Assembly: GCF_001444425.1 (NCBI RefSeq)
Contig: NZ_CP013189.1
Location: 1,612,001-1,676,000, forward strand
Origin: Pseudohongiella spirulinae
GTDB taxonomy: Bacteria; Pseudomonadota; Gammaproteobacteria; Pseudomonadales; Pseudohongiellaceae
Direction of reading: 5' to 3'
Length of the DNA stretch: 64,000 nt
The notes below the pieces were generated by a model. It saw nothing but the letters and a program-made list of their open reading frames with translations. It did no database searches and was not told where the DNA came from. Shown here piece after piece: positions 25,694-37,665 of the stretch (within the stretch, counting starts at the first letter, position 1; every line of letters begins with the position of its first letter). The position numbers and the translations under genes are program-made.

Positions 25694-26971
25694 TCAAGCA
25701 GGGTAGTCGCGCTGCACCGGACCGGTGTAGAGCTGACGCGGGCGACCGATCTTGTAGGGGTTGCTCAGCATCTCGTTCCAGTGGGAAATCCAGCCCGGGG
25801 TGCGACCCAGAGCAAAGATCACCGTAAACATGCTGGTAGGAATACCAATGGCCTTGAGAATGATACCCGAATAGAAATCGACATTCGGATACAGCTTGCG
25901 CTCAATGAAGTACTCGTCTTCCAGAGCGATCTTCTCCAGGCGGCGGGCAATCTTGAACAGCGGATCGTTTTCGACGCCCAGATCAGCCAGCACCTCATCA
26001 CAGATCTTGCGCATGACTCGTGAGCGCGGATCAAAGTTTTTGTAGACACGGTGACCAAAGCCCATCAGGCGGAAAGGATCATCCTTGTCCTTGGCGCGTG
26101 CTATAAACTCCTCGATACGCGACTCGTCGCCAATTTCATTCAACATGGTCAAAACGGCTTCGTTAGCGCCGCCGTGTGCCGGCCCCCACAGCGCTGAAAT
26201 GCCGGAGGCTATGCAGGCGTAGGGATTGGCGCCGGTAGAGCCAGCCAGTCGTACTGTAGACGTGGAGGCATTCTGCTCGTGATCGGCATGCAACAGGAAG
26301 ATCACATCCATGGCTTTAGCAAGTACCGGGCTGACGTTCGGTTTGTCGGCCGGCACACCAAACATCATGTGGAGGAAGTTTTCAGCGTAATTAAGTGAGT
26401 TGAGGGGGGACATGTAAGGCTGGCCAATCGAGTGCTTGTATGTCATCGCGGCCAGGGTGGGCATTTTGGCGATCAACCTGATGGCTGCCAGCTTTCGCTG
26501 TGCGGCGTCATCAATATCAAGCCCCTCATGATACAGCGCCGCCAACGCTCCGGCCAGGGAGACCATCACTGCCATCGGGTGTGCATCACGCTGGAAACCG
26601 TCCAGGATTTTAGCTATCTGAGCATCAACCATGGTGTGCTGAGTTATCTCGGCGATAAATTGTTGCTTGCTCTCGGCGTCAGGTAGTTCGCCATTCAAGA
26701 GCAGGTAACAGGTTTCCAGGTAATCCGAATGTTCAGCCAGCTGGTCAATCGGGTAACCGCGGTGCAGCAGCACACCCGCATCACCATCAATATAGGTGAT
26801 TGCCGATTCGGTTGAAGCCGTTGACATAAAACCCGGGTCGTAGGTAAACACTCCGTTTGCCACCAGGCGACGCACATCAACCACGTCCGGGCCTATCGTG
26901 CCCTTCAGAACGGGAAGCTCAATCACTTCCTGGCTGTTGGCCAGGCTCAAGCGGGCTTTGTTTTCACTCAT
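25694..26971 (-). CDS. gltA: Citrate synthase (type II)
   Basis: A 425-aa hexameric-type citrate synthase that condenses oxaloacetate and acetyl-CoA, the entry step of the TCA cycle. Active-site elements are visible: His in KHSIGQPY, the [10 protein letters not shown] segment with its His, and [21 protein letters not shown] lies six bases before the ATG. It is divergent from sdhC, as in Pseudomonas. The REP-like pair lies directly downstream. Confidence 0.97.
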   Translation of the reverse strand: MSENKARLSLANSQEVIELPVLKGTIGPDVVDVRRLVANGVFTYDPGFMSTASTESAITYIDGDAGVLLHRGYPIDQLAEHSDYLETCYLLLNGELPDAESKQQFIAEITQHTMVDAQIAKILDGFQRDAHPMAVMVSLAGALAALYHEGLDIDDAAQRKLAAIRLIAKMPTLAAMTYKHSIGQPYMSPLNSLNYAENFLHMMFGVPADKPNVSPVLAKAMDVIFLLHADHEQNASTSTVRLAGSTGANPYACIASGISALWGPAHGGANEAVLTMLNEIGDESRIEEFIARAKDKDDPFRLMGFGHRVYKNFDPRSRVMRKICDEVLADLGVENDPLFKIARRLEKIALEDEYFIERKLYPNVDFYSGIILKAIGIPTSMFTVIFALGRTPGWISHWNEMLSNPYKIGRPRQLYTGPVQRDYPA

Positions 26972-27213
26972 AATTCACTCCTGACTGATAAACTTCCGGC
27001 TGCCAGCATTCGGCTGGAGTCGGCCGGGTAACGATCTGATCCTGCATGGGGATCCTTGAATGGGGGAAAAGCTTCAATTTAATGTGCCAGTGGCAAAACG
27101 GCTACTTTAGCATAAACTTTTGCATGATTCCCTCATGCTGCCTGCAAAAATTTCATGTTGACAAAGTGTTGTCACAAACACGACTTATCGAGCCCATTAT
27201 CCCATGGGTTTTA

Positions 27214-27242
27214 TTGTATTCCGTTTGCTATGAGACTATACT
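27214..27242 (+). promoter_or_regulatory. Candidate promoter of the sdh-suc operon
   Basis: TTGTAT (27214-27219), a 17-nt spacer and TATACT (27237-27242). It would give a leader of about 180 nt before the sdhC GTG. Confidence 0.5.
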
Positions 27243-27348
27243 CTGCCGTTGTCATTCCGAACGATTTTTTCGATTGGAATCAAAAACGAAGCGCCTGAAC
27301 AAGCCCATCCAGTCGTGTGTCTTGTCCAGACTCTCCGGAGGTTGATCA

Positions 27349-27408
27349 GTGCAGCATCGTCTATATGGGCACCGATCTGAAACTAACCGAGCCCATACCC
27401 GGGCCTAA
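27349..27408 (+). CDS. Possible 19-aa leader peptide upstream of sdhC
   Basis: GTG 27349 is preceded seven bases earlier by a strong GGAGG (27337-27341). It opens a 19-codon frame (begins MQHRLYGHRS, stop TAA 27406-27408) rich in His and Arg. It ends 16 nt before the preferred sdhC start, which lacks a ribosome site of its own. It may couple translation into sdhC, or may be chance. Confidence 0.35.
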   Translation: MQHRLYGHRSETNRAHTRA

Positions 27409-27424
27409 CGTGAATTGGCTACCA

Positions 27425-27799
27425 GTGAAAGACAACAGACCTGTAAATCTAGACCTGAGCAAATTTCATTTTCCTCTGCCTGCAATTACATCCATCCTGC
27501 ATCGAATTTCCGGCGTACTCATCTTTGCCGGGACGGCTGTGCTGTTGTGGATGCTGGCTGAATCGCTGTCCTCACCACAAGGTTACGAGCGAGTGAGCGG
27601 CTGGCTGGACACAACGGCTGTCAAAGTAGTGGTCTGGGCAATATTGTCAGGGCTGCTATATCACCTGATTGCCGGTATTCGCCACCTGCTGATGGACGCT
27701 GGCATTGGTGAAACTCTTGAAGGCGGCCGGCGTGGCGCCGTGTTAATTGTTGTATTTGCGGTAATCAGCATCGTGCTGGCAGGAGTCTGGGTATGGTGA
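27425..27799 (+). CDS. sdhC: Succinate dehydrogenase cytochrome b556 subunit
   Basis: A 124-aa membrane anchor of succinate:quinone reductase with three transmembrane helices. The N-terminus RPVNLDLSKFHFPLPAITSILHRISGV is the family pattern (residues 5-31, quoted in part: NLDLSKFHFPLP, SILHRISGV). The heme-ligand His lies in LIAGIRHLLMD. I use GTG 27425 because it matches the usual family N-terminus. ATG 27365 would add 20 residues not typical of SdhC, and neither has a good ribosome site. It overlaps sdhD by 7 nt. Confidence 0.9.
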   Translation: MKDNRPVNLDLSKFHFPLPAITSILHRISGVLIFAGTAVLLWMLAESLSSPQGYERVSGWLDTTAVKVVVWAILSGLLYHLIAGIRHLLMDAGIGETLEGGRRGAVLIVVFAVISIVLAGVWVW

Positions 27800-28170
27800 A
27801 GAGAGTAAACAGCGCGACCAATCTGGGGCGCAATGGACTTCATGATTGGGTGTTGCAGCGCTTCAGTGCCGTTGTGCTGGCGTTTTACACAGTATTCCTG
27901 TTGGGCTGGATGCTTATTACACCCGATGTCGGATATGCAAGCTGGTCGGCCCTGTTTGACGCGACCTGGATGCGGGTGTTCAGTTTACTGGCATTACTGT
28001 CTTTGTGCATTCATGCCTGGATAGGAATGTGGACAATTGCCACTGACTACCTGACAAAAATGACTTTTGGTGGTGCAGCTACAGCAGTTCGAGTGCTGTT
28101 TCAGGCAGCCTGTGTTGTTCTGATTTTCATTTACCTCGTTTGGGGTATCCAGATTCTGTGGGGACTATAA
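27793..28170 (+). CDS. sdhD: Succinate dehydrogenase membrane anchor subunit
   Basis: A 125-aa protein with three transmembrane helices; with SdhC it holds heme b and the quinone site. The heme/quinone helix is visible as LCIHAWIGMWTIATDYL. The N-terminal LHDWVLQRFSAVVLAFY is typical of SdhD. The start lies within the sdhC end, and its stop is followed directly by the sdhA start. Confidence 0.93.
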   Translation: MVKRVNSATNLGRNGLHDWVLQRFSAVVLAFYTVFLLGWMLITPDVGYASWSALFDATWMRVFSLLALLSLCIHAWIGMWTIATDYLTKMTFGGAATAVRVLFQAACVVLIFIYLVWGIQILWGL

Positions 28171-29943
28171 ATGAGCGGTATGCGTACGATTTCGTTTGAT
28201 GCAGTGATTGTTGGCGGCGGTGGCGCCGGTATGCGAGCCGCACTGCAATTGTCGCAATCAGGCTATAAAACGGCAGTGATCAGCAAAGTCTTCCCGACCC
28301 GGTCTCACACAGTATCTGCCCAGGGAGGCATCACCTGTGCCATTGCCAGTGCGGATCCGAATGACGACTGGCGCTGGCATATGTACGACACGGTCAAGGG
28401 CTCTGACTACATCGGAGACCAGGATGCGATCGAGTATATGTGCAGCGAAGGTCCGCAGACCGTTTTTGAGCTGGAGCACATGGGTCTGCCGTTTTCACGC
28501 ACTGAAAATGGACGCATTTATCAGCGCCCGTTTGGTGGTCAGTCCAAGGATTTTGGCAAGGGCGGACAGGCTGCCCGAACCTGTGCAGCCGCCGACCGAA
28601 CCGGTCATGCCTTGTTGCACGCTCTGTATCAGGGCAATTTGAAGAACAAAACCGTCTTCTTCAATGAATGGTATGCCGTTGATCTGGTGCGCAACCAGGA
28701 TGGTGTGGTTGTTGGCGTTATCGCCATCTGCATCGAAACCGGTGAAACCGTTTATGTTGCCTCTAAAGCCACAGTGCTGGCCACCGGCGGTGCCGGTCGT
28801 ATATACGCCTCTACAACTAACGCCCTGATCAATACCGGTGACGGCGTGGGCATGGCTCTGCGTGCTGGCTACCCGGTACAGGACATGGAAATGTGGCAGT
28901 TCCACCCGACCGGTATTCACGGTGCCGGTACGCTGGTGACTGAAGGTTGCCGTGGCGAAGGTGGATACCTGATCAACAAGGACGGCGAACGCTTCATGGA
29001 GCGTTACGCTCCCAATGCCAAAGATCTGGCAGGCCGCGACGTTGTAGCTCGCTCCATGATCCAGGAAATTATAGCCGGCAAGGGTTGTGGCCCGAACGGT
29101 GATCACGTGTTGCTGAAGCTGGATCACCTGGGTGAGAAAGTACTGAACGAAAAGCTGCCGGGTATTCTGGAGCTTTCTCGCACATTTGCGCACGTGGACC
29201 CGGTTAAAGAGCCGATTCCTGTTATCCCCACCTGCCATTATATGATGGGCGGTATTGCCACCAATATTCATGGCCAGGCGATCACCCAGAATGCCAGGGG
29301 CGAGGATGAGCAGATTCCCGGCCTGTTTGCGGTAGGAGAGGTTGCCTGCGTATCCGTCCATGGAGCTAATCGTCTGGGCGGTAACTCACTGCTGGATCTT
29401 GTGGTATTTGGCCGTGCGGCTGGTAAACACATTGAAAGCATGCTGGGACAGGGCATCGAATATCGCCGGGCTTCAGATACGGATATCGATCAGTCAATGG
29501 CACGCCTGAATCGTCTCAACAACAGCACCGACGGCGAGAGTGTTTCGACATTGCGAGCCGAGCTGCAGACCATCATGCAGAACCATTTTGGCGTGTTCCG
29601 TACCGGCGACTTCATGCGCGAGGGTGTCCAGAAGCTTGAAGTGTTGGGTTCGCGCATTGCCAATCTGAAGCTGGAAGATAAAAGTAACGCCTTTAATACA
29701 GCCCGTATTGAGGCGCTTGAACTCGAAAACCTGTTTGAAGTGGCCGAGGCAACAGCACTGGCGGCGGAAAACCGCACAGAAAGCCGTGGTGCGCACGCCC
29801 GTGAGGACTACCAGGAGCGTGATGATGAGAACTGGTTGTGTCACACCATGTATCATCCGGTCGATCGACGCGTAAGCAAGCGAGCGGTGAATTTTGCGCC
29901 CAAAACGGTCGAAAAGTTTGAGCCAAAAATACGTACCTATTAA
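28171..29943 (+). CDS. sdhA: Succinate dehydrogenase flavoprotein subunit
   Basis: A 590-aa flavoprotein that oxidises succinate to fumarate. FAD-binding [13 protein letters not shown] is at residues 13-25. His46 in [11 protein letters not shown] is the residue that carries the covalent FAD. Catalytic segments include [21 protein letters not shown] (split: [13 protein letters not shown]) and [13 protein letters not shown]. The C-terminal helical domain is complete. An ATG three codons later (28180) is an alternative start. Confidence 0.97.
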   Translation: MSGMRTISFDAVIVGGGGAGMRAALQLSQSGYKTAVISKVFPTRSHTVSAQGGITCAIASADPNDDWRWHMYDTVKGSDYIGDQDAIEYMCSEGPQTVFELEHMGLPFSRTENGRIYQRPFGGQSKDFGKGGQAARTCAAADRTGHALLHALYQGNLKNKTVFFNEWYAVDLVRNQDGVVVGVIAICIETGETVYVASKATVLATGGAGRIYASTTNALINTGDGVGMALRAGYPVQDMEMWQFHPTGIHGAGTLVTEGCRGEGGYLINKDGERFMERYAPNAKDLAGRDVVARSMIQEIIAGKGCGPNGDHVLLKLDHLGEKVLNEKLPGILELSRTFAHVDPVKEPIPVIPTCHYMMGGIATNIHGQAITQNARGEDEQIPGLFAVGEVACVSVHGANRLGGNSLLDLVVFGRAAGKHIESMLGQGIEYRRASDTDIDQSMARLNRLNNSTDGESVSTLRAELQTIMQNHFGVFRTGDFMREGVQKLEVLGSRIANLKLEDKSNAFNTARIEALELENLFEVAEATALAAENRTESRGAHAREDYQERDDENWLCHTMYHPVDRRVSKRAVNFAPKTVEKFEPKIRTY

Positions 29944-29971
29944 TCCAGTTGCTGATAGAAGGTGAACTAAC

Positions 29972-30676
29972 GTGTTAGTCAGTGTTTATCGATATAACCC
30001 GGAAACTGACAGTAAACCCTCCATGCGAGATTACCAGATCGATCTGCCGGAAGGCCGCGATCTGATGGTGCTGGATGTACTGCAGCTCATTAAAAACCAG
30101 GACCCGACGCTGGCCTACCGACGCTCCTGTCGAGAGGGTGTGTGCGGGTCTGACGGCATGAATATCAACGGCACCAACGCGCTTGCCTGTATTACCCCGG
30201 TATCGGCCGTGGCGAAAGGCGGGAAGTTGGTGCTGCGTCCTTTGCCGGGTTTGCCGGTAGTACGTGATCTGGTCGTAGATATGACCATTTTCTACAAGCA
30301 GTTTGAGAAGGTGCAGCCTTATCTGATCAACGATACACCGGCACCTGCAATTGAACGATTGCAGTCACCTGAAGACCGGGCCAAACTTGACGGTCTATAC
30401 GAATGTATTCTGTGCGCCTGTTGCAGCACGAGCTGCCCCTCATTCTGGTGGAATCCTGACAAGTTTATTGGTCCGGCGGGACTTTTGCAGGCTTACCGGT
30501 TCCTGGCTGATACCCGGGATACCGCGACAGACGAACGACTGGCAGGGCTTGAAGATCCGTTCAGCGTTTTCCGTTGCCGCGGCATCATGAACTGTGTTGC
30601 CGTGTGTCCAAAGGGGCTGAATCCGACCAAGGCCATTGGTCATATAAGACACATGCTGCTACAGCAGGGTAGCTGA
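29972..30676 (+). CDS. sdhB: Succinate dehydrogenase iron-sulfur subunit
   Basis: A 234-aa protein carrying three Fe-S clusters that pass electrons from FAD to quinone. The [2Fe-2S] ligands are Cys53, Cys58, Asp61 and Cys73 (CREGVCGSD...ALAC), an Asp in place of the third Cys as in E. coli. The other clusters are bound by CILCACCSTSCP and CRGIMNCVAVCP. Starts with GTG 29972, preceded by AAGGTGA. An 89-nt gap follows before sucA. Confidence 0.96.
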   Translation: MLVSVYRYNPETDSKPSMRDYQIDLPEGRDLMVLDVLQLIKNQDPTLAYRRSCREGVCGSDGMNINGTNALACITPVSAVAKGGKLVLRPLPGLPVVRDLVVDMTIFYKQFEKVQPYLINDTPAPAIERLQSPEDRAKLDGLYECILCACCSTSCPSFWWNPDKFIGPAGLLQAYRFLADTRDTATDERLAGLEDPFSVFRCRGIMNCVAVCPKGLNPTKAIGHIRHMLLQQGS

Positions 30677-30765
30677 TCATTTTGTATTTTTAATCGGAGC
30701 CGCCGGCGGTTTTTGCTCAAAAGGCGAAGACTGCACCGGGAACTCTGTCAGCCAGGATAATGACT

Positions 30766-33609
30766 ATGCATGACAGCATAATGGAGTTGATGTGGAGCAC
30801 TGGCCATCTTTCAGGTGGCAATGCTGAATATGTGGAGCAGTTGTACGATCAGTATCTGGCCGACCCGGAACTGATTCCGGAAGAGTGGCGCAGCTACTTC
30901 GATCAGTTGCCAACGATTGCAGACAAGAGCAGCGATGATGTTTCGCATCGCGAAATTCAGGCATACTTCCGCCGCCTCGGCAAAACCAGCCGGTTTATGC
31001 CGGTGCTCAGTAATGATGTTGTTGTCAACTCCGAGCACGAAAATAAACAGGTTCAGGTGCTTCACCTGATCAGTTCTTACCGCGTGCGTGGCCACCAGAA
31101 AGCAGCCCTTGACCCACTCTCCCTGATGCACCGCGAAAGAGTTCCAGATCTGGAGCTGGACTTCCATAATCTGTCGCCTGCTGATCATTCCACTATTTTC
31201 CAGACAGGCTCGTTGCATATCAATCGCGACACAGCAAGCTTGCGCGAGATTGTCGACGCTCTTGAAAGTATTTACTGTGGTTCAATCGGTTATGAGTTTA
31301 TGCACATAGTCGATCTGGCCCAGAAACAATGGATACAAAAACGTATTGAGCCGAAACTTGGAAATCCTGGCTTTCCCAACGAAGTTAAACGTCATCTTCT
31401 GGAGCGACTCAGTGCCGCTGAGGGTTTGGAGAAGCACCTCGATTCAAAATACCCGGGTACAAAACGCTTCGGACTGGAAGGTGGTGAAAGTCTTATCCCG
31501 TTGGTGGATGAGCTGATTCAGCGCGCCGGCAGCTATGGCGTCAAGGAAGTTGTTATGGGTATGGCTCACCGTGGCCGCCTTAACATGCTGGTTAATATTC
31601 TGGGTAAAAATCCGGCGGATCTGTTCAGTGAATTCGAAGGTCGAGCCAAGTATAAGAGTTCCGGGGACGTCAAGTATCACCAGGGATTCTCATCTAATGT
31701 CATGACGCCGGGCGGCGAAGTTCATTTGGCAATGGCCTTTAACCCGTCGCATCTTGAAATTGTTTCTCCCGTGATTGAAGGGTCTGTTCGTGCACGCCAG
31801 GATCGCCGTAAAGACAGTCTGGGTCATGCCGTCATTCCAATCAGCATTCATGGTGATGCTGCCTTTGCCGGGCAGGGCGTTGTCATGGAAACTTTCCAGA
31901 TGTCCAAGACGCGTGCTTATGGCACTGGCGGGACGGTGCATATTATCGTGAATAATCAGGTAGGCTTTACGACCAGCCGCCAGGATGATGCCCGTTCCAC
32001 CGAGTATTGTACCGATGTGGCCAAAATGGTTCAGGCGCCAATATTTCACGTAAACGCCGACGACCCGGAAGCCGTGCTGTTTGTTACACAGTTGGCGCTG
32101 GATTTCCGTTACGAATTCAAAAAAGATGTTGTCATCGACCTCGTATGTTATCGCCGCCGTGGCCACAACGAAACAGATGAGCCTTCATCAACACAACCTC
32201 TGATGTATCAGAAGATTCGCAAGTTACAGACAACTCGAGCATTGTATGCGGAAAAGTTGATTGCCGCAAAAATCACTACCGAAGACGAAGTGAGCGAGCT
32301 GAATACTTCTTACCGAAGCGCTCTGGATACCGGTTCGCATGTCGTAAAAAGCCTGATCAAAGAACCAAACGTCGAAATGTTTGTAGACTGGAACCCTTAT
32401 CTGGGACATACATGGACACCACATTTTAATACCAGCATCAAACTGGAATCCCTTGAGGCGCTGGCCAAAAAAATCACATCTTTACCGGACAAGCTGTCTT
32501 TGCAGCGCCAGGTTCAGAAAATTGCTGATGATCGTGCCAAAATGGCGGCAGGTGAGCTCCCTGTGGATTGGGGCTTTGCAGAAACCCTGGCATATGCCAG
32601 CATCCTGACTACCGGTAATCGAGTGCGTATAACCGGACAGGATGTGGGGCGCGGCACCTTCTCTCACAGGCACGCCGTGTTGCGCGATCAGAAAACGGAA
32701 GAAGAATATGTTCCGCTGCGTTCCCTTGTGGCTGATCCTGGCATGTTCTGCATCTACGATTCGCTGCTTTCAGAAGAAGCTGTGCTGGCATTCGAATACG
32801 GTTATGCAACAACCACTCCAAATGCGCTGGTTGTCTGGGAAGCCCAGTTCGGTGATTTTGCCAACTCCGCGCAGGTTGTGATCGATCAGTTCATAACCAG
32901 CGGAGAGCATAAATGGCAGCGGCTGTGCGGCTTGACCATGTTGTTGCCGCATGGCTACGAAGGGCAGGGGCCGGAACACTCATCTGCGAGACTGGAGCGA
33001 TTCCTGCAGTTGTGTGCTGAACATAATATACAGGTTTGCCTGCCGACGACCTCGGCACAGGTTTTCCACATGCTTCGCCGTCAGGTGTTGTGCCCATTGC
33101 GCAAACCCCTGATTGTCATGTCGCCAAAAAGTCTGTTGCGGCATAAAGAGACAACTGCGACGCTGGAAGAGCTGGCCAATGGATCATTCCAGGTGGTTAT
33201 CGGCGAAACTGATGAGAATGTTCAAGCAGATAAAGTCGAACGCATCATTCTCTGTTCGGGTAAGGTTTACTATGATCTGAGGGCAGAGCGTCGAAAGCGC
33301 GAAATTGACAACATAGCAATCATCCGGCTGGAGCAGCTCTATCCGTTCCCGGAAGATGATCTGCGCAAAACCATGGAACAGTATCCTAACTTTAAAGATG
33401 TTGTGTGGTGCCAGGAAGAGCCCATGAATCAGGGTGCCTGGTACTCCAGCCAGCATCATATGCGCAATGTTATTCAGTCCCTGAATGCAGGTGTCAACCT
33501 GCGTTATGCAGGCCGCGAGGCCTCTGCGGCGGCAGCGGCAGGTTATCCTGAGTTACATCTGCAGCAATTGAATGCTTTCCTCGAACAAGCGCTGGGTAAT
33601 CAGGATTGA
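30766..33609 (+). CDS. sucA: 2-oxoglutarate dehydrogenase E1 component
   Basis: A 947-aa thiamine-diphosphate enzyme that decarboxylates 2-oxoglutarate and passes the succinyl group to the E2 lipoyl domain. Motifs include AHRGRLNMLVNILGKNP, the ThDP motif region around GDAAFAGQGVVMETFQMS (about residues 364-381), and YRRRGHNETDEPSSTQP. I use ATG 30766 because AGGA is at good spacing; ATG 30760 is two codons earlier and too close to it. Overall length fits the family (933 aa in E. coli). Confidence 0.96.
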   Translation: MHDSIMELMWSTGHLSGGNAEYVEQLYDQYLADPELIPEEWRSYFDQLPTIADKSSDDVSHREIQAYFRRLGKTSRFMPVLSNDVVVNSEHENKQVQVLHLISSYRVRGHQKAALDPLSLMHRERVPDLELDFHNLSPADHSTIFQTGSLHINRDTASLREIVDALESIYCGSIGYEFMHIVDLAQKQWIQKRIEPKLGNPGFPNEVKRHLLERLSAAEGLEKHLDSKYPGTKRFGLEGGESLIPLVDELIQRAGSYGVKEVVMGMAHRGRLNMLVNILGKNPADLFSEFEGRAKYKSSGDVKYHQGFSSNVMTPGGEVHLAMAFNPSHLEIVSPVIEGSVRARQDRRKDSLGHAVIPISIHGDAAFAGQGVVMETFQMSKTRAYGTGGTVHIIVNNQVGFTTSRQDDARSTEYCTDVAKMVQAPIFHVNADDPEAVLFVTQLALDFRYEFKKDVVIDLVCYRRRGHNETDEPSSTQPLMYQKIRKLQTTRALYAEKLIAAKITTEDEVSELNTSYRSALDTGSHVVKSLIKEPNVEMFVDWNPYLGHTWTPHFNTSIKLESLEALAKKITSLPDKLSLQRQVQKIADDRAKMAAGELPVDWGFAETLAYASILTTGNRVRITGQDVGRGTFSHRHAVLRDQKTEEEYVPLRSLVADPGMFCIYDSLLSEEAVLAFEYGYATTTPNALVVWEAQFGDFANSAQVVIDQFITSGEHKWQRLCGLTMLLPHGYEGQGPEHSSARLERFLQLCAEHNIQVCLPTTSAQVFHMLRRQVLCPLRKPLIVMSPKSLLRHKETTATLEELANGSFQVVIGETDENVQADKVERIILCSGKVYYDLRAERRKREIDNIAIIRLEQLYPFPEDDLRKTMEQYPNFKDVVWCQEEPMNQGAWYSSQHHMRNVIQSLNAGVNLRYAGREASAAAAAGYPELHLQQLNAFLEQALGNQD

Positions 33610-33656
33610 TTCTTTTTGTTTACAACATTTCGACACAAACAGTGTAAGGAATAGAC

Positions 33657-34892
33657 ATGTCAATAGAAATAAAAGCACCACAACTGCCGGAATCGGTTCC
33701 TGACGGCACCATTGCCAGCTGGCACAAGAAAGCAGGCGACGCGGTAAAACGGGATGAGCTGCTGGTGGATATTGAGACCGATAAAGTAGTTATTGAGGTG
33801 GTCTCTCCCGCCGATGGCGTACTTGAGAAAATTATCAAAGATGCCGGCGATACGATTGTCAGTAACGAAGTCATTGCCACTGTAAAAGAAGGCAGTGCGG
33901 AAGCAGCGCAGAAAAGTGACACCGCCAGCAAGTCAGAAAAAAGCGAGGAATCTGCGACGCCGGAATCTGACAGCAGCGACGATGGCGATACGCCTGTATT
34001 GAGTCCGGCAGCCAAAAAGCTGGCTGAAGAGCATGGTCTGAATCCGGGCCAGATCAGCGGTAGCGGTAAAGACGGACGGGTTACCAAAGAAGATGTGCTC
34101 AAGGCCATCGAAGGCGCTGACAAAAAGACAGCAAGCCCCGCACCTCAAGCTCAGCGTTCAGAAGTGCCTGTCGGCGATGGCTCGTCCGGACGTGTTGAAG
34201 AGCGTGTGCCGATGAGCCGTCTGCGCGCCAAGGTTGCGGAGCGACTGTTACAGGCGTCACAGAGCACCGCCATGCTGACAACCTTCAATGAAGTTAACAT
34301 GAAGCCGGTGATGGAACTTCGCTCACGTTACAAAGACCAGTTCGAAAAAGCCCACGAGGGTGTGAGGCTGGGTTTCATGTCCTTCTTTGTGCGGGCCAGC
34401 GTTGAAGCGCTTAAGCGCTTCCCGGCCGTCAATGCGTCAATTGATGGCAATGACATTGTCTACCATGGGTATCAGGACATAGGCGTGGCGGTATCCTCTC
34501 CGCGAGGGCTGGTTGTGCCCGTGCTGCGCAATGCTGACCACATGAGTCTGGCCCAGGTAGAGGGCAAGATTAAAGAATATGGTAACAAGGCCCAGGACGG
34601 AAAACTGTCTATCGACGAGATGACCGGCGGTACGTTTACTATATCCAATGGCGGAGTATTTGGTTCGCTTTTGTCTACGCCGATTCTGAATCCTCCGCAA
34701 ACTGCGATTCTGGGCATGCACAAGATTCAGGAACGGCCCATGGCTGTTAACGGCAAGGTCGAGATTCTTCCGATGATGTATCTGGCACTGTCGTATGACC
34801 ACCGTATGATTGATGGCAAAGAAGCAGTGCAGTTCCTGGTGACCATCAAAGAATTGCTGGAAGACCCGGCACGTATTCTCCTGGAGATCTGA
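33657..34892 (+). CDS. sucB: 2-oxoglutarate dehydrogenase E2 (dihydrolipoyl succinyltransferase)
   Basis: A 411-aa E2 protein. One lipoyl domain carries the modified Lys43 in [10 protein letters not shown]. An Ala/Ser/Glu-rich linker follows (about 82-105), then the E3-binding domain ([29 protein letters not shown]), and then the catalytic domain with [12 protein letters not shown] near residue 380 (catalytic His and Asp). AAGGA stands 7 nt before the ATG. Forms the core of the complex with SucA and the Lpd encoded downstream. Confidence 0.96.
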   Translation: MSIEIKAPQLPESVPDGTIASWHKKAGDAVKRDELLVDIETDKVVIEVVSPADGVLEKIIKDAGDTIVSNEVIATVKEGSAEAAQKSDTASKSEKSEESATPESDSSDDGDTPVLSPAAKKLAEEHGLNPGQISGSGKDGRVTKEDVLKAIEGADKKTASPAPQAQRSEVPVGDGSSGRVEERVPMSRLRAKVAERLLQASQSTAMLTTFNEVNMKPVMELRSRYKDQFEKAHEGVRLGFMSFFVRASVEALKRFPAVNASIDGNDIVYHGYQDIGVAVSSPRGLVVPVLRNADHMSLAQVEGKIKEYGNKAQDGKLSIDEMTGGTFTISNGGVFGSLLSTPILNPPQTAILGMHKIQERPMAVNGKVEILPMMYLALSYDHRMIDGKEAVQFLVTIKELLEDPARILLEI

Positions 34893-34908
34893 GATCCTTC
34901 TGAGACAT

Positions 34909-34968
34909 GAGACCCAGAGGTCTCCTCAAGCATGAGCCACGGCGACAGGTTTGTCTCTGTGGCTCATG
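34909..34968 (+). other. Two hairpins in the sucB-lpd gap
   Basis: GAGACC/GGTCTC (34909-34924, 4-nt loop) is followed by a perfect 10-bp stem CATGAGCCAC/GTGGCTCATG (34931-34968) whose loop can itself pair (GACA/TGTC). No T-tract follows. Possible RNA-processing or attenuation element that lets lpd be expressed differently from sucAB. Confidence 0.55.
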
Positions 34969-34990
34969 TGTTTAATCCGGACCTAAATGA

Positions 34991-36466
<1,476 letters not shown>

Positions 36467-36498
36467 TTCATGCGCTGCCAACACAGAGGACATACAGA

Positions 36499-37665
36499 AT
36501 GAATCTACACGAATATCAGGGAAAGCAGTTATTCGCTGAATACGGCCTTCCTGTTTCCAAAGGCTTTGCTGTTGATACACCGGAAGCAGCTGCCGAAGCA
36601 TGCGACAAGATCGGCGGCGACATGTGGGTTGTTAAAGCTCAGGTTCACGCCGGTGGCCGTGGCAAAGCCGGTGGTGTAAAGCTGGTAAAGAGCCGTGATG
36701 ACGCCAAAGCATTCGCAGAGCAATGGCTTGGCAAGCGCCTGGTCACTTATCAAACAGACGCTAATGGACAGCCGGTCAGTAAAATCCTTGTTGAAGCCTG
36801 TACCGATATCGATCAGGAATTATATCTTGGTGCGGTTGTTGACCGCTCTTCACGTCGTGTGGTGTTTATGGCATCCACTGAAGGCGGCGTGGAAATCGAA
36901 AAAGTCGCTCACGAAACGCCTGAGAAAATTCTGAAAGCAACGATCGACCCCTTGGTTGGTCCGATGCCTTATCAGGGCCGTGAACTGGCTTTCAAACTTG
37001 GCCTGCAGGGTGATCAGATTAAACAGTTCACCAAGATCTTTATGGGCCTGGGGCAGTTGTTCAAAGACTATGACCTGGCTCTATTGGAAATCAATCCGCT
37101 GGTTATCAAGACTGACGGCAATCTGCACTGCCTGGATGCCAAGATCAACATTGATGGCAACGCTTTGTATCGTCAGGCCAAGCTGCGCGATATGCATGAT
37201 CCGTCGCAGGACGACCCGCGCGAAGCACATGCCGCCAGTCACGAGCTTAACTACGTCGCTCTGGATGGTAACATCGGCTGCATGGTAAACGGTGCCGGTC
37301 TGGCTATGGGAACCATGGACATCGTTAATCTGCACGGTGGCAAGCCGGCTAACTTCCTGGACGTTGGCGGTGGTGCAACCAAAGAGCGTGTTTCCGAGGC
37401 ATTTAAAATCATTTTGTCTGACGATAATGTTAAAGCGGTGCTGGTTAACATTTTTGGCGGCATTGTGCGCTGTGACATGATCGCAGAAGGCATTATCGGT
37501 GCCGTTAAGGAAGTCGGCGTTAAGGTCCCCGTTGTTGTGCGCCTGGAAGGTAACAACGCAGATGTGGGTGCCAAGGTGTTGGCAGAGAGCGGACTCAACA
37601 TTATCGCGGCCAGCAGCCTCACCGACGCTGCGCAGCAAGTAGTCAAGGCCGCGGAGGGTAAATAA
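36499..37665 (+). CDS. sucC: Succinyl-CoA synthetase beta subunit
   Basis: A 388-aa ATP-grasp subunit that binds the nucleotide and succinate. N-terminal [18 protein letters not shown] is typical; [18 protein letters not shown] forms the grasp loop; LEINPLVI and [15 protein letters not shown] follow; the C-terminal [10 protein letters not shown] contacts the alpha subunit. It shares one base with sucD (TAATG). Confidence 0.97.
   Translation: MNLHEYQGKQLFAEYGLPVSKGFAVDTPEAAAEACDKIGGDMWVVKAQVHAGGRGKAGGVKLVKSRDDAKAFAEQWLGKRLVTYQTDANGQPVSKILVEACTDIDQELYLGAVVDRSSRRVVFMASTEGGVEIEKVAHETPEKILKATIDPLVGPMPYQGRELAFKLGLQGDQIKQFTKIFMGLGQLFKDYDLALLEINPLVIKTDGNLHCLDAKINIDGNALYRQAKLRDMHDPSQDDPREAHAASHELNYVALDGNIGCMVNGAGLAMGTMDIVNLHGGKPANFLDVGGGATKERVSEAFKIILSDDNVKAVLVNIFGGIVRCDMIAEGIIGAVKEVGVKVPVVVRLEGNNADVGAKVLAESGLNIIAASSLTDAAQQVVKAAEGK

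Larger units (their letters stand above)
26972..27424. other. Intergenic region between gltA and sdhC
   Basis: About 450 nt of divergent control region. It holds a candidate sdh promoter (27214-27242) and a small leader ORF (27349-27408). A second TTGACA (27158-27163) has no good -10 at standard spacing. No longer coding region is convincing. Confidence 0.6.

Noticed and set aside
25413-25706. 97-aa open frame over tRNA-Ala and the REP-like pair
   Set aside because: It reads through a tRNA, a terminator and palindromes.
27046-27345. 99-aa open frame in the gltA-sdhC gap
   Set aside because: No ribosome site, covers the likely promoter, Cys/Ser-rich random composition.
28495-29361. 288-aa open frame on the minus strand within sdhA
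   Set aside because: It is antisense to a clear full-length flavoprotein; composition is His/Thr-rich as typical for shadow frames.
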